This document shows, piece after piece, positions 26,312 through 36,188 of a stretch of 64,000 nt of DNA. The DNA lies in the NCBI RefSeq assembly GCF_003402235.1, contig NZ_QEWO01000004.1, positions 62,001-126,000 on the forward strand. Direction: 5' to 3'. How positions within the stretch are numbered: position 1 is the first letter of the stretch; every line of letters starts with the position of its first letter. Made by a program: the position numbers and the translations under genes. This DNA is from Parahaliea mediterranea (lineage in GTDB: Bacteria > Pseudomonadota > Gammaproteobacteria > Pseudomonadales > Halieaceae). The notes under the pieces are model-generated. The model saw only the letters and a program-made list of their open reading frames with translations, did no database searches and had not been told where the DNA came from.

Positions 26312-28888
26312 TCAACCAGCCCGAAAAGACACTCCGTCGCCAGCGAAGTCCACCACAAGCGTCTGGCCAGGGCTGAACTCCCCTGCCAGCAGGCGCTGTG
26401 CCAGCGGGTTCTCCAGTTCCTGCTGAATGGCGCGCTTGAGGGGCCGTGCACCATACACCGGGTCAAAGCCCGCCTCGCAGAGGTGGTCCATAAACGCCGG
26501 CGATATATCCAGGCCCAGCTCCCGCTCTTTCAGTCGCTTGCGCAGACCTTCGAGCTGGATTTCGGCAATGCCGCGAATCTGGCTCTGGGCCAGGGGGTGG
26601 AACACCACCGTCTCATCGATACGGTTGATGAACTCCGGCCGAAAGTGCTGGCCGACCACACCCATCACCGCCGCTTTCATGCGGTCGTAGTTGTCCTCCC
26701 CGGCCAGCTCCTGGATCAGGTCGGAGCCGAGGTTGGAGGTCATCACCACCACGGTGTTGCGAAAATCCACCGTGCGGCCCTGGCCATCGGTCAGGCGGCC
26801 GTCTTCGAGCACCTGCAGCAGGATGTTGAACACGTCCGGGTGAGCTTTTTCCACCTCGTCCAGCAGCAACAACGAGTACGGCCGGCGACGCACTGCCTCG
26901 GTGAGGTAGCCGCCCTCTTCGTAGCCGACATAGCCGGGGGGCGCGCCGATCAGACGGGCCACGGAGTGCTTCTCCATGAACTCGCTCATGTCCACCCGCA
27001 CCATGGCCTGCTCGGAATCGAACAGGAACTCCGCCAGCGCCTTGCACAACTCGGTTTTACCCACGCCGGTGGGGCCAAGGAACAGGAAGGAGCCGTTGGG
27101 CCGGTTCGGGTCGGACAGGCCGGCGCGGGAGCGGCGAACGGCGTTGGACACCGCCACCACCGCCTCGTCCTGGCCCACCACCCGGTGATGCAGGGCATCT
27201 TCCATGCGCAGCAGTTTCTCGCGATCGCCCTCCAGCATCTTGGCCACCGGAATGCCGGTCCAGCGGGAGACAACTTCCGCCACCTCTTCGTCGGTAACCT
27301 TGTTGCGCAGCAGGGTGCGCTCGGTGCTCTCGGCTTCCTGGGCGGCCGCCAGTTGCTTTTCCAGTTCGGGAATGCGCCCGTACTGCAACTCCGACATGCG
27401 GGTCAGGTCACCGGCGCGGCGCGCGGTTTCCATATCCAGCTTCACCTGCTCCAGTTCGCTCTTGATGTGCGCCGCGCCCTGCAGGGAGGCTTTCTCCGCC
27501 TTCCAGATTTCCTCCAGGTCAGAGTATTCGCGCTCGACTTTCTCGATTTCCTCGTTGAGCTGGTCCAGCTGCTTTTTGGAAGCCGGGTCCTTGTCCTTCT
27601 TCACCGCCTCGCGCTCGATCTTGAGCTGGATCAGGCGGCGTTCCAGGCGATCCATGGATTCCGGCTTGGAGTCGATTTCCATACGAATGCGACTGGCCGC
27701 CTCGTCCACCAGGTCGATGGCCTTGTCCGGCAGCTGGCGGTCGGTGATGTAGCGCTGGGACAGCTTGGCCGCCGCGATGATGGCGCTGTCGGTGATGTCC
27801 ACTCCGTGGTGCACTTCGTAGCGCTCCTTGAGCCCGCGCAGAATGGCAATGGTGTCCTCTTCATTGGGCTCTTCCACCAAGACCTTCTGGAAGCGGCGCT
27901 CCAGGGCGGCGTCTTTCTCGATGTACTGGCGGTATTCGTCCAGGGTGGTGGCACCCACGCAGTGCAGCTCGCCGCGGGCCAGGGCCGGCTTCAACATGTT
28001 GCCTGCGTCCATGGAGCCCTCGGCCTTGCCGGCGCCCACCATGGTGTGCAGCTCGTCAATGAACAGGATGATACGGCCTTCCTGCTTGGACAGCTCGTTC
28101 AGCACTGCTTTCAGGCGCTCTTCAAAGTCCCCGCGGAACTTGGCGCCGGCCAGCAGCGCGCCCAAGTCCAGCGACAGGATGCGCTTGTCCTTCAGCCCCT
28201 CCGGCACCTCGCCGTTCACCACCCGCTGGGCCAGCCCTTCGATAATCGCTGTTTTGCCCACGCCGGGCTCGCCGATCAGCACGGGGTTGTTCTTGGTGCG
28301 ACGCTGCAGCACCTGGATGGTGCGGCGAATCTCGTCATCGCGGCCAATCACCGGGTCCAGCTTGCCCTGTTCGGCACGCTCGGTGAGGTCGATGGTGTAC
28401 TTGTCCAGTGCCTGGCGGGACTCTTCTGCCTCCGGGCTGTTCACGACCTCGCCCCCGCGCACTTCGTCGATGGCGGCTTTGAGTTTGGCCCCGGTCACCC
28501 CGGATGCCGTCAGTGCCTCGGCGGCGCTGTTCTTGCTGTCCAGCAGGGCCAGCAGCACCAGTTCGCTGGAAATATAGGCATCGCCATTCTTCTGGGCCTG
28601 CTTGTCGGCGAGGTTGAGCACGCGCCCGAGGTCATTGGAAACATGCATATCGCCGCCGCTGCCGCTCACCGTGGGCAGGGCATCCAGTGCCGCGCTGACC
28701 CGGTTGGCCAACCCGGGCAGATCCGCGCCCACCTTTTGCAGCAACGGGCGGGTTGAGCCACCCTGCTGCTGAAGAAGGGCCGCCAGCAGGTGGATGGGTT
28801 CGATGAAGTTGTGGTCTTTGCCAAGCGCCAACGACTGGGCGTCAGCCAGGGCACTCTGGAGCTGGTTGGTCAGTTTGTCCATTCTCAT
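26312..28888 (-). CDS. clpB: ATP-dependent chaperone ClpB (protein disaggregase)
   Basis: 858 residues, full length for ClpB. Residues 1-145 are the Clp N domain ([18 protein letters not shown]). The first AAA+ module has Walker [11 protein letters not shown] near 206 and Walker [10 protein letters not shown]. The coiled-coil middle domain (about 410-520), which distinguishes ClpB from ClpA, is present. The second AAA+ module has [10 protein letters not shown] and [13 protein letters not shown]. It extracts polypeptides from aggregates with DnaK. A consensus sigma-32 promoter lies upstream, and GGAG precedes the ATG. In E. coli the gene follows pgeF; here an island of about 8-9 kb separates them. 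Confidence 0.97.
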   Translation of the reverse strand: MRMDKLTNQLQSALADAQSLALGKDHNFIEPIHLLAALLQQQGGSTRPLLQKVGADLPGLANRVSAALDALPTVSGSGGDMHVSNDLGRVLNLADKQAQKNGDAYISSELVLLALLDSKNSAAEALTASGVTGAKLKAAIDEVRGGEVVNSPEAEESRQALDKYTIDLTERAEQGKLDPVIGRDDEIRRTIQVLQRRTKNNPVLIGEPGVGKTAIIEGLAQRVVNGEVPEGLKDKRILSLDLGALLAGAKFRGDFEERLKAVLNELSKQEGRIILFIDELHTMVGAGKAEGSMDAGNMLKPALARGELHCVGATTLDEYRQYIEKDAALERRFQKVLVEEPNEEDTIAILRGLKERYEVHHGVDITDSAIIAAAKLSQRYITDRQLPDKAIDLVDEAASRIRMEIDSKPESMDRLERRLIQLKIEREAVKKDKDPASKKQLDQLNEEIEKVEREYSDLEEIWKAEKASLQGAAHIKSELEQVKLDMETARRAGDLTRMSELQYGRIPELEKQLAAAQEAESTERTLLRNKVTDEEVAEVVSRWTGIPVAKMLEGDREKLLRMEDALHHRVVGQDEAVVAVSNAVRRSRAGLSDPNRPNGSFLFLGPTGVGKTELCKALAEFLFDSEQAMVRVDMSEFMEKHSVARLIGAPPGYVGYEEGGYLTEAVRRRPYSLLLLDEVEKAHPDVFNILLQVLEDGRLTDGQGRTVDFRNTVVVMTSNLGSDLIQELAGEDNYDRMKAAVMGVVGQHFRPEFINRIDETVVFHPLAQSQIRGIAEIQLEGLRKRLKERELGLDISPAFMDHLCEAGFDPVYGARPLKRAIQQELENPLAQRLLAGEFSPGQTLVVDFAGDGVSFRAG

Positions 28889-28951
28889 AGCAGGATTCTC
28901 CTTGAACGCCCGCTATCGGGTGCGGGACGTTGCAATATCACTGCGGGAGTT

Positions 28952-28977
28952 ATGGGGGTGAATAACCTTAATTCAAG
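28952..28977 (-). promoter_or_regulatory. Sigma-32 (heat-shock) promoter of clpB
   Basis: On the minus strand CTTGAA (28977-28972), a 14-base spacer and CCCCAT (28957-28952) match the RpoH consensus. The start would be near 28945, giving a leader of about 57 nt that contains a CCCGC/GCGGG hairpin before the ribosome site. Confidence 0.88.
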
Positions 28978-28979
28978 CA

Positions 28980-29387
28980 AGGGTATTCGGCAAAAAATAG
29001 AGGACCGGCGCAAGCACCTTGTTAAAACGCACTAAATCTGAAGTCGTACGCAAGCCTGAAATTGTCGTAGCCTATTTGATACTGCGCTTTTTTATCCGTC
29101 ACAACTTTCCATGGGAAGCGGAGCTTGCTGGTTCCGCTTTTTAGCTGCCGAGTCAGGGCTCCTGGAGCAGACCATAGATTAGGCTTTCGTGAAAACAGCA
29201 AAGGCTTGCCTCAACCCAGGAAGCTGTTACAAGCCTGTTGTGCCTGCTGCTTGTTGACGGTTTCTGCCGTAGCCCCTGCTTGCGCTGACCGTGACCAGCC
29301 CCAGAATTTCTGGCATTGAGGTAACGGTGCCCCTGTCGCACCAAAAGGCTTGATAACCAAAAGCGTAAAAACCTAATCAAAAATCGC
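28980..29387. other. Non-coding gap between clpB and the TetR gene
   Basis: About 400 bp with no convincing gene on either strand and a visibly lower GC content than its surroundings. It holds one plus-strand terminator-like hairpin (29116-29142) and several short A/T runs, but no recognisable RNA gene or mobile-element end. It is the left boundary of the catabolic island. Confidence 0.4.
29116..29142 (+). terminator. Rho-independent terminator on the plus strand without an assigned upstream gene
   Basis: AAGCGGA pairs with TCCGCTT around a 10-base loop, with the T run continuing to 29142. Its orientation fits neither clpB nor the TetR gene, both on the minus strand, so it may end a small RNA or a decayed gene in the gap. 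Confidence 0.55.
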
Positions 29388-30137
29388 CTAGAGTACGGAC
29401 TTAAGCTCGGTCACTAACCCCTCCAACTGCCCTGCCACCTGTTCCAGCCTGGGTAGCAACGCGGTACTGCCACCGGCATTTGTTCCGGTTTCGTTGTCCT
29501 CTGGCTTCACCAGGCCATTCAGGAACTGTTCCACTGACTGGTTTGCATACTGCTCTACCTGGTCGTAGGCGCTGCGCAGAAAGATCGTGCGCTGGCCGTA
29601 TTCGAGCCCGCCATAGAACATGTCCCTGCAAATGTCGATATCCAGGTCGGGGCGCAGCTCGCCCCGCTTCATGGCCTCGCGAATCGTCATGTGGAAATAG
29701 CGGGTGTAAGTCCGGTTCAACCGGTTCATCTGCGATTCTTTGTGCAGGTACTCATGGTGGATATCCACGCCGTGATGGATATGGATCATCGTCACCAGTA
29801 GCGCATTGTCACTGGTTATAAACTGCAAATGCACCTGCGCAAGCACTTGCAACCGCTCTCTGGTGTCCATGAGGTCGACGATCCGGTCCGCTACCTGCTG
29901 TGTCAGATCCCCGTACAACTTCGAGATAACGGCCATCAGCATTTCCTGCTTCGAGGCAAAGTGATTGAACACGGTGCCCTCCGCAACTCCCGACGCATCC
30001 GCGATTTTTTTCATTGAGGTCGCGTAATAGCCCTGGGCACCGAATAGATCTGTCGCCGCCGCAAGAATGGCAGAGCGGTTGCCCTTCTTCTGCCTTGTTT
30101 TGCCTTTATCTTTATCAATCAAAGGGTTACCCCACAT
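29388..30137 (-). CDS. TetR/AcrR family transcriptional regulator
   Basis: A regulator with the helix-turn-helix in its first 60 residues (AILAAATDLFGAQGYYATS, then MKKIADASGVAEGTVFNHFA and SKQEMLMAVI), followed by a long helical ligand-binding region. I chose ATG 30137 (249 residues); in-frame starts at 30182 and 30224 exist, but the latter falls at the inverted repeat that probably binds the protein. It is divergent from the metallo-hydrolase gene, so it likely represses that gene and itself until an inducer, perhaps a substrate of the pathway, binds. The C-terminal tail (about 40 residues) is longer than usual. Confidence 0.88.
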   Translation of the reverse strand: MWGNPLIDKDKGKTRQKKGNRSAILAAATDLFGAQGYYATSMKKIADASGVAEGTVFNHFASKQEMLMAVISKLYGDLTQQVADRIVDLMDTRERLQVLAQVHLQFITSDNALLVTMIHIHHGVDIHHEYLHKESQMNRLNRTYTRYFHMTIREAMKRGELRPDLDIDICRDMFYGGLEYGQRTIFLRSAYDQVEQYANQSVEQFLNGLVKPEDNETGTNAGGSTALLPRLEQVAGQLEGLVTELKSVL

Positions 30138-30225
30138 CCGTCGATCCGTTTCCACCAGGGCAACAGCCCCAATATCCGCCATGGCGCCGCGGCGACCTCG
30201 CAGGCTTGAAAGTGAGTGTAGCATC

Positions 30226-30262
30226 AACTATATTGTGGTCGCCATTCAATATAAATATAGTT
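30226..30262. promoter_or_regulatory. Inverted-repeat operator in the TetR/hydrolase divergent region
   Basis: AACTATATT (30226-30234) and AATATAGTT (30254-30262) are perfect inverted copies with 19 bases between them. A direct repeat GCATCAA[C/T]TA occurs at 30221-30230 and 30265-30274. This AT-rich symmetric site in a GC-rich genome is the natural target of the adjacent TetR protein. Confidence 0.6.
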
Positions 30263-30337
30263 ACGCATCAATTAGATCGTCAGTTCTAAGAGTTCTTCAC
30301 CGCAAGCGGTCGGTGTCACAAACCAGGAGAGCATGTC

Positions 30338-32068
30338 ATGACCAACACCAAGCCTCTGCCGCGGCTGCGCCGGGCCGCCCACCTGTCCCTTGCGCTGCTG
30401 GGCACCGCATCCGGGGGCGCACAAGCAGTCGCTGACGATTCCCGGGTCAACACTGAACTGGCGCAGTTCCAGCAACGCTTTTCAGAAGACGCCGCCCCCA
30501 CCGAGGTCGCTCCGGGGGTTTATGCGGTGTTCGGGCCGGACTACGCGAACTATTCCGTCGTAGAAGGTAGCGACGGCCTGATCGTCATTGATTCCGGCTG
30601 GTACCCTGGAACGACCCGCCCGATCTGGCAGGACATCCAGAAAAAACTGAACAAGCCCGTTGCCGCGCTGGTTTATACCCACCCTCACACCGACCACTTC
30701 GGCGGCGCCACGGCCATCCTGGAGGGAGCGAAGCAAGACGTCCCCATCTTCGGCCCGGAAGGCTGGAAGGAGCTGATCTCCTACAATACGCAAAACCTGT
30801 ACTTCATGGTCTATGAGCGGGTTTATGAGCAGATGGGCATCCTGCTCCCCCGCGGGCCAGAAGGCACGGTAGGTTCGGGCGTAGGCCCCTCCCCCCGCCC
30901 TGACGGCAACCCGGTGTTTATCCCTCCGACAGTCACCATCGACAAGCCCATGCGCCTGACCATTGCCGGCGTCGATATCGAGTTCATCCCGTCTCCCGGC
31001 GATATCGAATCCAACATGCTGGTCTGGCTGCCAGAAAAGGAGGTGCTGTTCACCGGCGATGTCATGGGCGGAATCATGCCCTACATCGCCACGCCCCGCT
31101 TTGAACCGGGTCGCAGTCCGGCCAACTACATCAAGACACTGAGCCGGGGCCTGGCCCTGTCGCCAAAGGCTGTGGTCCCGGGGCATGGTCGCCTGTTACA
31201 GGGCGAAGAGGACGTGCGTGATGTAATGCAGTCCAACATCGACCTGATTCGCTTCCTGTCTGACCAGGTCAAGCGCTACGCAGCCAAGGGTTACTCGGCC
31301 GACCGGATTATCGACACCCTGGTGCTGCCGCCACGCCTGGCCAACCACCCGGACTTGCAGCCCCATTACCACCGTCTCGACTGGATCATCCGCGGGCTCA
31401 CCCTGAAGACCGCCGGATTTGTCGGTGATGTCAACGACCTCAGCCGCCTGACTGACAGCGAGGAGTCACGTCGCATGATCGCACTGATGGGTGGCCGGGA
31501 GCGCGTCCTTGCCGCCATTGGCGAAGCCATCGATGACAGGGACCCCCGCTGGGCCGCCTCCCTGGCCACCAGACTGCTGGAGCTGGACAACAACGACCGG
31601 CAGGCCCGCGACCTGCGCCTGAAGGCATTTGCCGATGTTGCCGCGACGACACGCAGCGCACCCGAGCGCAACTACCTGCTGACCACGATCAAGGAAGAGA
31701 CAAGCGGCATTGACTGGGCCGAGGTGCTAGGCCCACGGGCTGCCCTGATCGCCGACAAACGCACATCGGGCGACCTGCTTGAAGACATGCGCTACCGCTA
31801 CCGGGCAGAGGACGCGGGGGAGCAGGCCCTCGAGGTTGCAGTGCAAGTAACCGGCGAACCCGGCTTCTACCGTGTATCGGCGTCCAATGCCGCCCTGGTA
31901 ACGAGCTACACCGCAGAGCAACCGCAACTGCCACTCATCACCCTGGACCGTGACACATTGATCCGGCTGTGGGCGCGGGAGCTGAGCTGGAACGAAGCCT
32001 ATGACACGAAACGGGTCACGGTCAGCGACGCGCCTGCCGCGCAGCTCTTCGACCTGATTGACGACTAA
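30338..32068 (+). CDS. Exported metallo-beta-lactamase-fold hydrolase, alkylsulfatase-like
   Basis: A 576-residue protein with a signal peptide (about 1-32, ending AQAVA). The MBL metal motif THPHTDH gives His115, His117, Asp119 and His120; later ligands are probably in LFTGDVMGG and VPGHGRLLQG. The segment EEDVRDVMQSNIDLIRFLSD matches the alkylsulfatase dimerisation domain, and the C-terminal part resembles the SCP2-like lipid-binding domain of SdsA-type enzymes. SdsA hydrolyses alkyl sulfate esters. The region following the HxHxDH motif is less like SdsA, so another ester may be the substrate. The CAGGAGAG ribosome site is good. It heads the plus-strand genes of the island. Confidence 0.8.
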   Translation: MTNTKPLPRLRRAAHLSLALLGTASGGAQAVADDSRVNTELAQFQQRFSEDAAPTEVAPGVYAVFGPDYANYSVVEGSDGLIVIDSGWYPGTTRPIWQDIQKKLNKPVAALVYTHPHTDHFGGATAILEGAKQDVPIFGPEGWKELISYNTQNLYFMVYERVYEQMGILLPRGPEGTVGSGVGPSPRPDGNPVFIPPTVTIDKPMRLTIAGVDIEFIPSPGDIESNMLVWLPEKEVLFTGDVMGGIMPYIATPRFEPGRSPANYIKTLSRGLALSPKAVVPGHGRLLQGEEDVRDVMQSNIDLIRFLSDQVKRYAAKGYSADRIIDTLVLPPRLANHPDLQPHYHRLDWIIRGLTLKTAGFVGDVNDLSRLTDSEESRRMIALMGGRERVLAAIGEAIDDRDPRWAASLATRLLELDNNDRQARDLRLKAFADVAATTRSAPERNYLLTTIKEETSGIDWAEVLGPRAALIADKRTSGDLLEDMRYRYRAEDAGEQALEVAVQVTGEPGFYRVSASNAALVTSYTAEQPQLPLITLDRDTLIRLWARELSWNEAYDTKRVTVSDAPAAQLFDLIDD

Positions 32069-32091
32069 CAGCGCCGCGACGAGTGAATGCC

Positions 32092-33780
32092 ATGAACAGT
32101 ATCTCTACATTGAACCAACGTCCCGATTTTCTCGGGGAAACGCACGAAGTGACCAACCAGCCTGCAGCGCTGGAGGACTACAATGCGTACACCGGAGACC
32201 CCGTTCTGCAGCACTGGGTCAATACCTTTGGCGGCGAATGGGGAGAGGCGCAGCTGGGTGCCTATGGTGCTGGTGTCGGCGGGCCCCTCCTGGCTGCCGG
32301 CTTCGCAGCCAATCACTACAAGCCGGAATTCAACTCCCACGACCGCTTCGGTCACCGGGTGGACAACATCGAGTTTCACCCCGGCTACCACCAGTTGATG
32401 CACTTTGCCAAAGAGTCCGGTCACCACAGCTTGCCGTGGCGCCAGCCCGGCGACGGTGCCAATGTGATCAGGGCCGCGATGCTCTTCATGCACACCTACG
32501 CAGACCCAGGCAGCAACTGCCCTTTGTCCATGACCTTTGCGTCTGTGCCGGCACTGCGCCATGAACCGGGGCTGCAGGCGCAGTGGATCGACAAGATACT
32601 CACTAACGAATACGACCCGCGCAATGTGCCCTTCTTTGAAAAGAACGCACTGACTGTCGGCATGGCCATGACCGAAAAGCAGGGCGGCTCGGATGTTCGT
32701 GCCAATACTACCGTCGCGCACCCACTCGGCGAAGACAACGGCATTCCCGCCTATGAACTGGTCGGCCACAAGTGGTTCTGCTCAGCGCCGATGTGCGACG
32801 GCTTCCTCGTCCTCGCCCAGACTGACAAGGGCATGGGCTGCTTCCTGGTACCCCGCTGGCGGCCGGATGGGAGCAAGAACCCAATCCAGGTCCAGCGCCT
32901 GAAGGACAAGGCCGGCAACGTATCCAACGCCTCGTCGGAAGTGGAATTGCGCGGTGCTTTCGGCTGGCGGGTAGGCGCCGAAGGCAAGGGCATGCAAACA
33001 ATCCTGCAAATGGTCTCCGCCACCCGGTTCGACTGCATGGTCAGTTCCGCCGCGCTGATGAACCAGGCTGCGCGCGAAGCGCTGTTCCACACCAGCGGCA
33101 GGGATGCCTTTGGCAAAAGGCTGCACAAGCAACCGATGATGCAGAACGTTCTGGCCGACCTTGCGCTGGAAGCGGAGGCAGCACTGGCGCTTGCCATGCG
33201 CGTCGGCCATGCCATGGACAGGGCTCCGCAGGATGCGCACGAAGCCAGCTTCCTGCGCATAGCGACAGCGATCGGCAAATACTGGATCTGCAAGCGCGCC
33301 CCGCAGCACACCTACGAAGCGATGGAGAGCATCGGGGCAGTGGGTGTTATCGAGGACAATGTTGCCGCCCGCCTGTACCGCGAAGCACCCATCAACGCTA
33401 TCTGGGAAGGGTCCGGCAACATTCAGTGCCTGGACGTACTACGCGTCCTGCAAAGGGAACCTGAAGCGTATCGCGCGCTGCAGCGGGAGTTTGCGAAAGT
33501 GCGCGGCCGCAGCGCCGAACTGGACAGGCTGGTCGATGACATCGCGGCACAAGTTGAGAGCGCCCGGCACCGCGAGTACAACGCACGGTCGCTGGTGGAG
33601 CATTTTGCCCTGGCCCTCCAGGCCAGCATCCTGCTGGACAAGGGAGACAGTGAAGTCGCCTCTTCCTTTATCCAGTCCCGGATTGCAGGGGTCGGCGGGC
33701 ATATGTACGGGACCCTCCCCGACACGGTGAACTGCAACTATCTGGTGGATCGAGCATTACCCCGGGTCCACAGAGTGTAA
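32092..33780 (+). CDS. Acyl-CoA dehydrogenase family protein, AidB-like
   Basis: A 562-residue flavoprotein, longer than classic acyl-CoA dehydrogenases and of AidB length. TEKQGGSDVRANTT is the FAD/substrate strand of the family, and WEGSGNIQCLDVLR near the C-terminus holds the position of the catalytic glutamate. It would oxidise an acyl-CoA thioester, or as in AidB act less specifically. The start at 32092 lies 23 bp after the hydrolase stop; an in-frame GTG at 32083 is also possible. With the acyl-CoA ligase downstream it suggests beta-oxidation of a specific acid released by the hydrolase (inference). Confidence 0.85.
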   Translation: MNSISTLNQRPDFLGETHEVTNQPAALEDYNAYTGDPVLQHWVNTFGGEWGEAQLGAYGAGVGGPLLAAGFAANHYKPEFNSHDRFGHRVDNIEFHPGYHQLMHFAKESGHHSLPWRQPGDGANVIRAAMLFMHTYADPGSNCPLSMTFASVPALRHEPGLQAQWIDKILTNEYDPRNVPFFEKNALTVGMAMTEKQGGSDVRANTTVAHPLGEDNGIPAYELVGHKWFCSAPMCDGFLVLAQTDKGMGCFLVPRWRPDGSKNPIQVQRLKDKAGNVSNASSEVELRGAFGWRVGAEGKGMQTILQMVSATRFDCMVSSAALMNQAAREALFHTSGRDAFGKRLHKQPMMQNVLADLALEAEAALALAMRVGHAMDRAPQDAHEASFLRIATAIGKYWICKRAPQHTYEAMESIGAVGVIEDNVAARLYREAPINAIWEGSGNIQCLDVLRVLQREPEAYRALQREFAKVRGRSAELDRLVDDIAAQVESARHREYNARSLVEHFALALQASILLDKGDSEVASSFIQSRIAGVGGHMYGTLPDTVNCNYLVDRALPRVHRV

Positions 33781-33869
33781 AGAGGAGGCGGGCTACCTCA
33801 CCTCCAAATTAACAGCCGCAAGAACGTTGAAAAATGACGACAAAGCATAATTATTTTCAGGAGATTGAT

Positions 33870-36113
33870 ATGTCTTACCCGGACAACGGACGTACCCACC
33901 TGTCAGCTACAGGTGTCCCCCTTCGCCGCTACCTCGTTGTGGCCGTGGCCGCCTGCCTTTCCCCGGTCGCCAATGCACAGCTCGAAGAGGTTGTCGTAAC
34001 GGCACAGAAACGGGCGGAAAGCCTGCAGGATGTACCAGTCACTTTGCAGGCGTTTTCCAACGATGCACTAGAGGATTTCGGTATTGGTGACACGCAGTCG
34101 CTGCAATATGTCACTCCGGGCCTTGTTATCAACAATACCGGCTCGACACCTGCCATCTACTTGCGCGGGGTCGGCACCCGACTGTCATTCCCGGGGCTAG
34201 AGCCAAGTGTCGCCACTTATGTAGACGACCGCTATCTGGGGCGTCCGAACGGCACAGTCTTTGAATTCGCGGACATTGAACGCATCGAGGTTCTGAAAGG
34301 GCCCCAGGGCACCCTCTATGGCCGCAATGCAACCGGCGGTGCGGTTCGCGTGGTGACACTTGATGTCACCGAGGAACTTGAAGGGAAGATTGTGGGGTCG
34401 GCAGGAAACTACGACGCACTCGGCGTATCCGGCACCGTGAATATCCCCGTCACTGACACCCTTGGCGTTCGCTTATCCGGACTGACCCGCCAGCGTGACG
34501 GGTTTGCTGACAACCTCGACCCCCGTGGCGCCAGCGAATTGGACGATCAGGACTACCAAGCATGGCGTGCGAAAGTCCGTTGGGATATCTCCGAAACGTG
34601 GACAGCGCGTTTTACGTTGGAAGGCAATCAACGAGACGACCTCGAAGGTGCGGATGTGGTGGCCCTATCCCCCCCCGAACTTCACCTAGGCCTGAGCATG
34701 GGCGGAATCACGGGCAATGATGTTGACGAAGTCGCCACCGCGACCCGGCGGACCATCGATTACAAGGACACCGCCGCCACCCTGCGCCTGGATGCCGCCT
34801 TCGATACGGTAGATTTCGCGGCCATCACCACCTACTGGGACTATGACCAGACCGGCTCGCTCGACGCAGACGGCACCAGTACACGTCTGGTAGACGTAGT
34901 CAACACCCCGGTCGAGGGTGACAGCTTTTCCCAGGAGTTCCAGCTTCTATCCAACGCGGCAGAGAACTACGAGTGGATTGTTGGTGCCTTCTATTACGAG
35001 GAAACAGTCGATCACTACGATCTGATCCTGGGCCTGCAGGACAATCCGAGGGTCGGCACCAGCGTGTCACAGGGCAACCAGGGCGCAGACACCCAGGCCT
35101 ACGCCCTGTATGGACAGTTCAGCTACGACTTTTCACCAAACTGGTCCCTTACCCTGGGTGGACGATACAGCGTAGAAGACAAAGACATAAGCGTCATGGC
35201 TCCGATTGAGGTGCCAGTCAGTCTGGCACCACATCCCTACGAGGACAGCGACTCCTGGAATGAATTCACCCCCAAGGCCACACTGGAGTACAACTTTGAC
35301 GCGGGGCTGGTCTACGCCAGTTACGCCCGGGGCTTCAAAAGCGGCGGCTTCAACTACGTGGCCAGCACCAGCAACCCGCTGACCGGCGAACCCCTCGCCC
35401 CCCTGGACCCGGAAATCCTCGACATGTTCGAGTTAGGCTGGAAAGCGGAGTTGTTCGACCGCTCCCTGCGGCTTAACGGTGCACTGTTCTACTACGACTA
35501 CCAGGATTTGCAGGTGACGCGTGCGGTCGCCGACCCCGATACGGGTTCGGTCGTTAATCTGACCGAAAACGCCGCGAACGCCGAGCTCTACGGCCTTGAC
35601 CTCGACCTCACCTGGCTACCGACGGACGCCCTGATGATCACCATGGGGCTGAACTTGTTGCAATCGGAATACCAGGACTTTGTTGCCGCGGCCAATGTCT
35701 ATCGTGACAGCTTCACGCCGGGCGCCGCCGGCATGCAGGCCATTGCCTTTGACGCCGATGGCCAAGACCTGCTGCGGGCGCCGGACTGGTCGGCCTTTGT
35801 ATCGGCAAGCTATGACATCAGCCTGGCCGGCCAGACCTTCCCGCTGGTAGTGACCTACTCCTACAAAGACGACTACAACTTCGACTTTGTCGCCGATCCG
35901 AGTACCGAGCGCCTGGTCCAGGAAGGGTATGGCCTGTTGAGCGCCCGCCTGGGGTGGCTCAGCCCAAACCAGAACTGGGAACTGGCCGTGTGGGGCAAGA
36001 ACCTCACCGATGAAGACGACTACTTTGACGATATCGTCGCCAGCGCCCCGGGGATTCGCGGGTCGCATGGCGCACCGCGGACCTACGGCATCGATATCTC
36101 ATACTCGTTCTGA
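33870..36113 (+). CDS. TonB-dependent outer-membrane receptor
   Basis: A 747-residue outer-membrane transporter. A signal peptide ends at VANA (about residue 33); the TonB box EEVVVTAQKR follows immediately, then the plug domain (PAIYLRGVGTR, GPQGTLYGRNATGG) and a 22-strand beta-barrel ending ISYSF with the terminal Phe of the BAM signal. AGGAG with a 7-base gap supports ATG 33870; an in-frame ATG 12 codons upstream has no such site. Receptors of this IroN/steroid-uptake-like group in marine bacteria import hydrophobic or large organic molecules. Placement within the island suggests it imports the substrate of the pathway. Confidence 0.92.
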   Translation: MSYPDNGRTHLSATGVPLRRYLVVAVAACLSPVANAQLEEVVVTAQKRAESLQDVPVTLQAFSNDALEDFGIGDTQSLQYVTPGLVINNTGSTPAIYLRGVGTRLSFPGLEPSVATYVDDRYLGRPNGTVFEFADIERIEVLKGPQGTLYGRNATGGAVRVVTLDVTEELEGKIVGSAGNYDALGVSGTVNIPVTDTLGVRLSGLTRQRDGFADNLDPRGASELDDQDYQAWRAKVRWDISETWTARFTLEGNQRDDLEGADVVALSPPELHLGLSMGGITGNDVDEVATATRRTIDYKDTAATLRLDAAFDTVDFAAITTYWDYDQTGSLDADGTSTRLVDVVNTPVEGDSFSQEFQLLSNAAENYEWIVGAFYYEETVDHYDLILGLQDNPRVGTSVSQGNQGADTQAYALYGQFSYDFSPNWSLTLGGRYSVEDKDISVMAPIEVPVSLAPHPYEDSDSWNEFTPKATLEYNFDAGLVYASYARGFKSGGFNYVASTSNPLTGEPLAPLDPEILDMFELGWKAELFDRSLRLNGALFYYDYQDLQVTRAVADPDTGSVVNLTENAANAELYGLDLDLTWLPTDALMITMGLNLLQSEYQDFVAAANVYRDSFTPGAAGMQAIAFDADGQDLLRAPDWSAFVSASYDISLAGQTFPLVVTYSYKDDYNFDFVADPSTERLVQEGYGLLSARLGWLSPNQNWELAVWGKNLTDEDDYFDDIVASAPGIRGSHGAPRTYGIDISYSF

Positions 36114-36188
36114 TACTGCCAGCGCACTATCACCTTGTCCGGGGCAGGCCTCGCGACAGGTGCTGGGCCAGCAAGCCGGGAGACACTT

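Noticed and set aside
26222-28756. Open frame opposite clpB
   Set aside because: Shadow of ClpB codon use; no motif, and it runs through the whole opposite strand.
28980-29387. tRNA or mobile-element end at the left island boundary
   Set aside because: No cloverleaf, integrase or repeat shared with the right boundary was found.
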